A stretch of DNA of 40,000 nt, taken from contig SEYY01004363.1 of the NCBI GenBank assembly GCA_009176605.1, forward strand, positions 1-40,000. Direction: 5' to 3'. The notes beneath the pieces are model-generated. The model was not told where the DNA came from. It saw only the letters and a list, made by a program, of their open reading frames with translations, and made no database searches. The translations under genes and the position numbers were made by a program. Every line of letters starts with the position of its first letter. Within the stretch, counting starts at the first letter, position 1. This document shows positions 1-40,000 of this stretch, in pieces. Origin of the DNA: Armadillidium nasatum (lineage: Eukaryota > Arthropoda > Malacostraca > Isopoda > Armadillidiidae).

Positions 1-846
<846 letters not shown>

Positions 847-855
847 TTAGTTACA

Positions 856-8203
<7,348 letters not shown>

Positions 8204-8702
8204 ATACTTTTATTTTAATATAATGGTATTTTTCTGTAACCTTATTTTCATTTTTTTTGGGGGGGTATTCGATAAAATTTTTCACTTGTCTTATTAAACC
8301 ATTATTGCGTTTATATTTTTTTTAGTTGAGTGCAGACGACAACATCTGGTTCAGTGTGTGGGAATCCATGAAGTGCGCAGAGCGCATAACCGAGGTGATT
8401 CTCTCTGGCATGGAGGCATATGTTTTATACATTTGCCCTTCAGCTAAACCTAACATATCTTGGTTAAGCTTTCTTGTTTTTGAAGTCTTCTTCTCTGTAG
8501 GAATGTTTCCTTCAGGAATTACCGTCGTCTTCAAATTCTAGGATCTTGTACAACTTGTCCTTTATCCTGGAATTTTCCTTAACACTAAGCACTTTTTTTT
8601 TCTTCCATGGATAAAATTTATTGTTCTTTCTGGATTCTCTTCCTTGCGGCCTTCCTAGGATTTGGTGAAAAATGTCACAGTTAAATTTTATTATCTCTGA
8701 CC
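8204..8702. other. Intergenic DNA, unidentified low-grade frames
   Basis: Two short overlapping minus-strand frames (8534-8322 and 8706-8512) and one plus-strand frame match nothing I recognise. The segment near 8370-8415 resembles 4335-4360: both carry GATTCTCTCTG(G/A)CATG, hinting at a shared dispersed repeat. The higher GC content than the surroundings suggests transposon debris. Confidence 0.4.
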
Positions 8703-9040
<338 letters not shown>

Positions 9041-9203
9041 GTTGAGACCGGTTCGCAGAAATAGGTAGTTAAAGTTTTTTAAAGAAAAGCGAACTGTTTG
9101 TTAACTTGCTGTGTAACCAAGCTAACCAATCAAGGAAGTGGACCGGTTGAAATATTTTGAATAAGCTTATAGAACTGGTAAAAACTTTGACAAATCCCTT
9201 TTG

Positions 9204-9438
<235 letters not shown>

Positions 9439-9889
9439 TTGCAAAGATGATTCCGAACCTTCCCATTGAAAACAAGGATGCACCTTCCAATATAATATTT
9501 TTTATTTCCACTATATGTAAATTTTTCGATCGCTTTCAAACATCTGGGAATGGTTTATATAGTAGTTGGTTAAGAAGAAAAGTCTAGTACCAATTACCTT
9601 AATGTCTCCAGAATTTTGTGAAGAGAGTTTCGTGTTGTGCTTTATCGAACCAAAGTGCTCAGGATTTTATGCTTTGTCATGCAGATTTCTAGCAATTCAG
9701 GGGCCATGTTTCGCAAGCACATGTAAAGGGAGGAAAAGCCTCGTATTGGAAAATGAGGCAATAAAAGTAATTCGTTTTAGTACATGGCTCTCCTGGAGGC
9801 AAGTCGTTACCACCCTTCTATCTCAGTGCCTCTGTAAGGCAGTGGATAAGCCTCTAATTCAAACCAATGCTTGCCCGTGTCAGCTCAAG

Positions 9890-10670
9890 ACACACCAATT
9901 GCTGCTAAAAGATATAATTGTCAATACATGCCATCCAACTTTGTTGCAGAAAAGTCTCGATCTCATCTCGTCATGCTGATATGGAAGTTCCTAAAGCACC
10001 TTTGCCATGAATACGGCTAGGTCCTATTTTCAAAAAAATGCTTTCACTGGACAGTTGAGGACTGAAAGAAAATTGTGAAATATGATGAATCGACGTTCCT
10101 GTGTGTCCAGAGTCGGTAAAGGGGAGTTCAACGCCATTCTTCGGTCACTCGGTACGACCCCAAGGTCACAGTTTGTCCTGTAAAGTATCCTGAATGTGTG
10201 ATGGTGTGAGGTTGTTTCAGTGATGATATGTGAAGGTATAGAGCCTGTACTTTTTGCCCAGGAGCATGGCGATCGGACGTATATAACTGCTTTGAAGGAT
10301 CGCCTAAATTGTCTCGACGTTCATAGGTGCATCACATTCAAGCACGACAGAGTCAATTCCCTGTTACCATTATGGGAAAGGTGTCCAAGTGGTTTGATGA
10401 CCTTAACATTACTGTCTTAGAGTTGCCAGGCAACAATAAAACCTCAACCCCTTAGAAAATGCCTGAAATTAAATGAAGAAGCACCTTTCATATCAGATTT
10501 TTACACTTCGTTACTCAAGGCCTCTGGCTCCTGCAGTCCTTCATTATAGAAATTTGAATGAAGGATACCAGCGAATTGACTACTTTAAGAAGCTGAATGA
10601 CAACATGCTACAAGTTCTCCGAAAGGTGATCAACATCAAGAGGAACAAAGGACGATGTATTCAGGTAAGT
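9890..10670 (+). pseudogene. Tc1/mariner transposase relic
   Basis: Frames must be switched several times, and stop codons interrupt, so this is a dead copy. Recognisable blocks in order: FHWTVED followed by KYDESTF at about 10045-10105, carrying the first catalytic Asp; TRYDP, then TVCPVKYPECVMV and GCFS at about 10150-10220; FKHDR at about 10335, in the place of the second catalytic Asp; WFDDLNITVLELPGN at about 10393-10437, the usual segment before the third catalytic acid; and a C-terminal helix near 10590-10660. The order and spacing fit a Tc1-like transposase of about 340 aa. The 9566-9979 stretch may hold part of its DNA-binding half, but this is not clear. Terminal inverted repeats were not found. 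Confidence 0.78.
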
Positions 10671-10679
10671 ACTATGATA

Positions 10680-11592
<913 letters not shown>

Positions 11593-11796
11593 TCACAAAA
11601 GTGAAAAGTTACATAGTAGTTATATATATCTAGTAATTTTGATTAGACTTTAGTGACAGTTGAAAACAAGAAAAAAGGTTTTGATATTAAAAAGGTACAT
11701 TTTGATTAATTCATAGAACCATTGATTAGGATAAAGAATTTGAGATTGAAAATTTTTTAATTGTGGGGAATATTCGTTAATGTAGGATAAAATTCA

Positions 11797-13350
11797 GTGA
11801 ATGTTTTTAATTCAGAGCAGTCAAGCCAAAAATCAGAAAACCTAGATGGTGGAATTAGGAGAAAGAAGATAAAATTAGGGAAATTTATAAACGGAAGGTC
11901 AAAAGGTTTAATGAAAGTAACAATAGCTTTGGAAATTTATAGAATAAAGAATAAATTAAATCAGGTTTATAATAACATATAAGTGATAATCAGAAATAAA
12001 TCACATAATAATAATAAAGATAATAAATTATTTTGTTTTATTAATAGATATATTGATTCTATTAGGATAACAGATAAACTAGTTTGCTTAAATAAAGAAT
12101 AAATTAAAATTTTTATACTTTGCATATGTGTTTACATATAGAAAGGTTGATAAGTTATATCAGAGAATAGAATGTAGATAGTTAGCATTTCTTAATATTG
12201 GTATTAGTGAGAATAATTATATTATTGATTTAAGTTAATATTATTGATTACAATAAGTCTGTAGGTCCTTATCGTATATTTTGTAGAACCTTATAGGAAG
12301 TTAGTAATAATATTGTATATAGTTTATACATTTATAATTGATTTCTTAAATCTTAATTATTGAGATGCATAAGAATTATTTATATTGTGACATTTGACAT
12401 TTTATTAGAAAGGTAGTATTAATAATATGGAAATATCAGGCTAATTAGTTTAAACCTCATTAGTACTAAAACTTAGAAAAAAAATAGGAAAATTATATTA
12501 TGTCAGATGAGTCTTTTGAGAATTTGTAAAAAAAATTACTGACTGATATTGTATATCTAGATTTAAGTAAAGCTTTTGATAAGTTACCACATAGTCATAT
12601 GCGTAAGTTTTCCCAAATATGATTAGGAGGTTATACATTGGATGCAGTTTGTACCATACATAGTATTAAATGGTAAATCATCATGAAAACTAGTGAAGAA
12701 ATATGGTTTTACAAGGTTTTTTACTGGGTCTGCTTCTATTCTTAATCTGTATTAATGATTTAGGAAAAGGAGTAAAATATTTACTCTTTTTCCTAAATCA
12801 TTTCTGAATTTTCTGATAATATTAAGCTTGTCTATCCTGCCAAAAAAATATTGAGAGATGTATGAGTAATCAATGTAATTTAAAAAAAAAATGTATTCCT
12901 TAGGCAGAAAAGTGACAAATGAATTTTAAGAATAATATAGTATAAGGTTCTTTGTCTACATTAGTCTAAGTATTTTGATCACAATAATATATTGGGAAAT
13001 ATCTTAAGTCACTGTTTAAAGAAACGGATTTGGATATGATTATCAGCATTTATTATTTAGAAACCATGAATAAAGCTAACAAAATGTTAGGAATAATAAC
13101 ATTTAGGAGTAATAACCCTCAACTTAAGAAAGAGTCTGATAAATATATTGATAATCAAGATATAGTATGATTGCAGCTTTTACAAACCATATTGGGGTGT
13201 ACATTATATTTAATTTTTTGCCCATTATCAGATCTAGTACCTTAGTTCATTTTAAATCACTTTAGAATGGATATTTTTAACAAACTGTTGGTTTCTCTTG
13301 ATAGCTTAGTTGACATACCAAATTTATGATTTATTTTAATAAATTGCATA
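11797..13350 (+). pseudogene. Decayed Jockey/CR1-like LINE reverse transcriptase
   Basis: Many stops and frameshifts, but the order of non-LTR reverse transcriptase motifs is kept: a lysine-rich linker (11811-11980) as found between endonuclease and RT; YLDLSKAFDKLPH at about 12555-12595 (motif A); LQGFLLGLLLFLICINDL at about 12709-12762, derived from PQGSVLGPLLFLIYINDL; FSDNIKLV at about 12813-12836 in the place of FADDTKL (motif C); and NKANKMLGII near 13075-13100, typical of the region after the catalytic core. An inverted repeat interrupts it between motif B and motif C. It is an old insertion between kanadaptin and UBE3B. Confidence 0.75.
12757..12799. repeat. 20-bp near-perfect inverted repeat inside LINE relic
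   Basis: GATTTAGGAAAAGGAGTAAA at 12757-12776, then ATA, then the reverse complement with one mismatch at 12780-12799. It can fold into a hairpin with a 3-base loop. Confidence 0.9.
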
Positions 13351-13654
13351 TTGCATGTGCAATTATGGAGTTTGCTAAAATCATTTGAATGATAAAACTT
13401 TAAATCTTAAAGATATCCATTCAAAGCAAATGGAAAACTTACTTCTTTTGACTCAGTATTGGTAGGCTCATGAGGCTAAAAACTGCCTTTATTTTGTTAT
13501 GTTTTTATTTCTGTGGTAAAAACACTTGTAGTTCTTACACTTGGCACTAGGGAGCAAAAGTTCTCAATGATCTTTTATTTGAAGGTAAATTTTAAAGTAT
13601 CTCTAGTCAGAAATGAATAATCTAAATGTATCATATTTCTACCAATTGAGAGAT

Positions 13655-13769
<115 letters not shown>

Positions 13770-13801
13770 TTATTAAAATTAGCACTTTTTTTTTCTTTTA
13801 G

Positions 13802-13850
13802 CATATATATATGTATATCTATAATTTTAAATAATATAAAATATATAACA
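13802..13850 (+). promoter_or_regulatory. Probable UBE3B 5' UTR with short upstream ORF
   Basis: A strong pyrimidine tract (13785-13800) ends in AG at 13800-13801, so the start codon exon is probably spliced to an upstream non-coding exon that I cannot place. The 49-base leader contains an ATG at 13811 opening a 7-codon ORF that stops at 13834, before the main ATG at 13851. Confidence 0.5.
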
Positions 13851-31561
<17,711 letters not shown>

Positions 31562-31648
31562 CTCTAAATGGTTTGTTTTTATCAATTTTAAATTATATTT
31601 TAAAAATTTCTTTTTAACATTTATTTATTTATTTAACCCTATTTAAAT

Positions 31649-31653
<5 letters not shown>

Positions 31654-31692
<39 letters not shown>

Positions 31693-31696
31693 TATA

Positions 31697-31751
<55 letters not shown>

Positions 31752-31752
31752 T
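31654..31752. repeat. (TA)n tract with interruptions
   Basis: Three short (TA)n blocks with AA/TT breaks. The breaks mark it as older than the pure tracts. Confidence 0.92.
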
Positions 31753-31949
31753 GGAATAAATATAATTCTTAACTATTTACTAAATAATTATAAGGCTTAT
31801 AATAAACACTCAGTGATATAATTAATTTAATTAATTTGTTGAAATTAATATTGATTATATCTTTTACGAATGTATATGTGATATATTTAGAGGTACATAT
31901 TAGCTAGTCAGTACATAAGACAATGATATCTTAAGTGTCCAGAGCTTCC

Positions 31950-33029
<1,080 letters not shown>

Positions 33030-33030
<1 letters not shown>

Positions 33031-33300
33031 ATCCTTAAGTCAATAAATGGTAGCCCTTTCTTATCTCTGTATTAGCCACACCAACCTTACGCACGTAAAA
33101 CGTAAGTCTCGCTATCATCTCACGTGCACATTTTGTCATTGCCATACTCCACAATCAGTTTATTTCATCCTTGTTGATTGCATTCAACCAAACTTCACCC
33201 GCCGTCGACAATTACTTACATTTTGTTTCATACCCAACCCATCAAATTAAATCATCCTGGCTGAATTGTTCATCTTTAACAGATGCTCAGTATTCTTTAT
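33030..33300 (+). pseudogene. Jockey-like LINE C-terminal fragment
   Basis: An open frame beginning at 33047 carries LCISHTNLTHV, then TCTFCHCHTPQSVYFILVDC. This is the C-terminal block of Jockey-type ORF2 (usually RIGHT.LTH followed by C..C...T..H.L..C). Further weak similarity runs to about 33300. The arginine of the first motif is lost and no poly(A) tail is seen. Confidence 0.65.
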
Positions 33301-33754
33301 TATAGAGTCTTTTGACTCACTGATTTCCCATTTCCCTTATTTACATTCGTTTTTATGAACATTCATTCATGTATGTGATATAGAGATGACCGAATTGAGG
33401 AGTGAGTCCGTTCTCATCTACGCAGACGGATAAAATTCAGACCCAAAGGCGTTGCAGAAGTTTTTGGTATCCTTCTTCATTCATAGTACTCTCACTTTTC
33501 AAAGCTGAGTTTGTTTTGCTAAATTCTTTCCTTACAACATTACTCTTCTTTATAGATTTATTGTTCCAAAAATCCTTTAGGAGCTCCTAAATACCAGTGT
33601 GTGCATCATTTTTGGTGCAACTCAGAAAAGAAGGAAAAAAATAATGCTAACCATTATTTCATTTTTTTAGGAGAAATTTTAATCTTGATTATTTCCAATT
33701 TCATTTTAAAATATTATTCTTTACATAGATAAATTCTCATAAACCTTCAGACAG

Positions 33755-33757
<3 letters not shown>
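33300..33757. other. Gene-free DNA
   Basis: AT-rich, with no identified feature apart from possible continuation of the Jockey-like 3' UTR. Confidence 0.4.
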
Positions 33758-33853
<96 letters not shown>

Positions 33854-33892
33854 TATATATATATTATATATATATATATATATATTATATTA
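33758..33892. repeat. (TA)n tract, interrupted on the right
   Basis: About 88 bp of pure (TA)n then blocks separated by AATA and TATTATA. Confidence 0.94.
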
Positions 33893-34111
33893 TTCTTACC
33901 ATGGGTAATTAGCATTATTATATAATACCTTGCATTTAGGAAGTTCAAGTGATCTTGATATAGAAGGGTAAGTTAGAGAAAATTCTGAAAAAGATGAAAA
34001 AAAAACAACTATGTTTTTTTAATTTTGGTGAAAGTTGTTAAAATAAAATTAAAAAAAAAAAAGTAATAATAATAATATAATAAGTAATCATAATACTACC
34101 TTAAGTATAAT

Positions 34112-34121
34112 AATATATATA

Positions 34122-34213
<92 letters not shown>

Positions 34214-34243
34214 CTATAATATATATATTATATATATATTATA
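34112..34243. repeat. (TA)n tract, decaying edges
   Basis: A (TA)n core (34131-34209) with imperfect TATTATA flanks on both sides. Confidence 0.92.
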
Positions 34244-35491
<1,248 letters not shown>

Positions 35492-35493
35492 TA

Positions 35494-39638
<4,145 letters not shown>

Positions 39639-39799
39639 GTGGTGAACTCCCAAAACTATAACAACCTGTTCTCTTCTTAGTCAAAAGACCTTACAACCGG
39701 TTTCCTCTTCTGTTTTATTAAACAGCAAAAGAGTTAACAACTGGTTCACTCTCCTTTAAAATTTTACAACCGGTGAGTACCGGAGCCGGCTCACCACTG
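39639..39799. mobile_element. hAT-like MITE with CAGTGGTGA ends
   Basis: Starts CAGTGGTGA and ends TCACCACTG, exact 9-bp inverted repeats of hAT type. The flanking 8-mers CATATATA and CAAATATA agree at 7 of 8 positions, as expected for a hAT target duplication. The 161-bp body repeats AACCGGTT-like blocks (TTACAACCGGT, AACAACTGGTTC, TAACAACCTGTTC). No coding capacity. Its right border is followed by (TA)n. Confidence 0.75.
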
Positions 39800-39960
<161 letters not shown>

Positions 39961-40000
39961 TCAATTTTTTTTTTGCAGAAAGTACTATAATACGATCAGC

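Noticed and set aside
9566..9979. 137-codon plus-strand frame as a gene
   Set aside because: No recognised domain, next to a broken Tc1/mariner transposase, and without splice or promoter context; probably transposon debris.

Overview
This window is animal nuclear DNA: very AT-rich, with intron-split conserved eukaryotic genes and a dense load of decayed transposons and simple repeats. About 33 long (TA)n tracts, mostly 95-150 bp, take up roughly 5 kb (about an eighth of the window), and (TTA)n arrays add more than 1 kb. Two conserved genes, a long dinucleotide-repeat load and Jockey/CR1/RTE-like LINEs together suggest an arthropod. A microsatellite-rich crustacean such as a decapod fits best, but this is inference and not certain.

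Two genes can be reconstructed exon by exon, both on the + strand. The first (856-7958, 12 coding exons, about 723 aa) is a kanadaptin (SLC4A1AP) orthologue with an FHA domain, a double-stranded-RNA-binding-like domain and the conserved C-terminal tail. The second (13851-30701, 20 coding exons, about 1090 aa) is a UBE3B orthologue, a HECT E3 ubiquitin ligase with an N-terminal IQ motif and catalytic cysteine at about residue 1058. Nearly all exon phases agree; the one problem is the start of the last kanadaptin exon. The two proteins are not known to act together, so I treat their adjacency as incidental.

Layout: 1-850, AT-rich upstream DNA. 851-8200, kanadaptin, with a mariner-type MITE in one intron. 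8200-13800, intergenic DNA with LINE 3' debris, a broken Tc1/mariner transposase and a broken Jockey/CR1-like LINE. 13802-30701, UBE3B, whose introns hold hAT-like CATCCG elements, two RTE-like LINE relics on opposite strands, a CR1/L2-like LINE with a huge (TTA)n region, and a tRNA-derived SINE. 30702-40000, 3' UTR and gene-free DNA: (TA)n tracts, a Jockey-like fragment, two minus-strand copies of one LINE family, a plus-strand LINE facing one of them, and a hAT-like MITE at the end.

The most notable signal is the behaviour of the (TA)n tracts. They repeatedly form the exact borders of transposon fragments, including the 3' ends of independent copies of the same LINE family. They also abut splice sites, replacing the polypyrimidine tract at several 3' splice sites. 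No new multi-gene system (defence, biosynthetic or similar) is visible.
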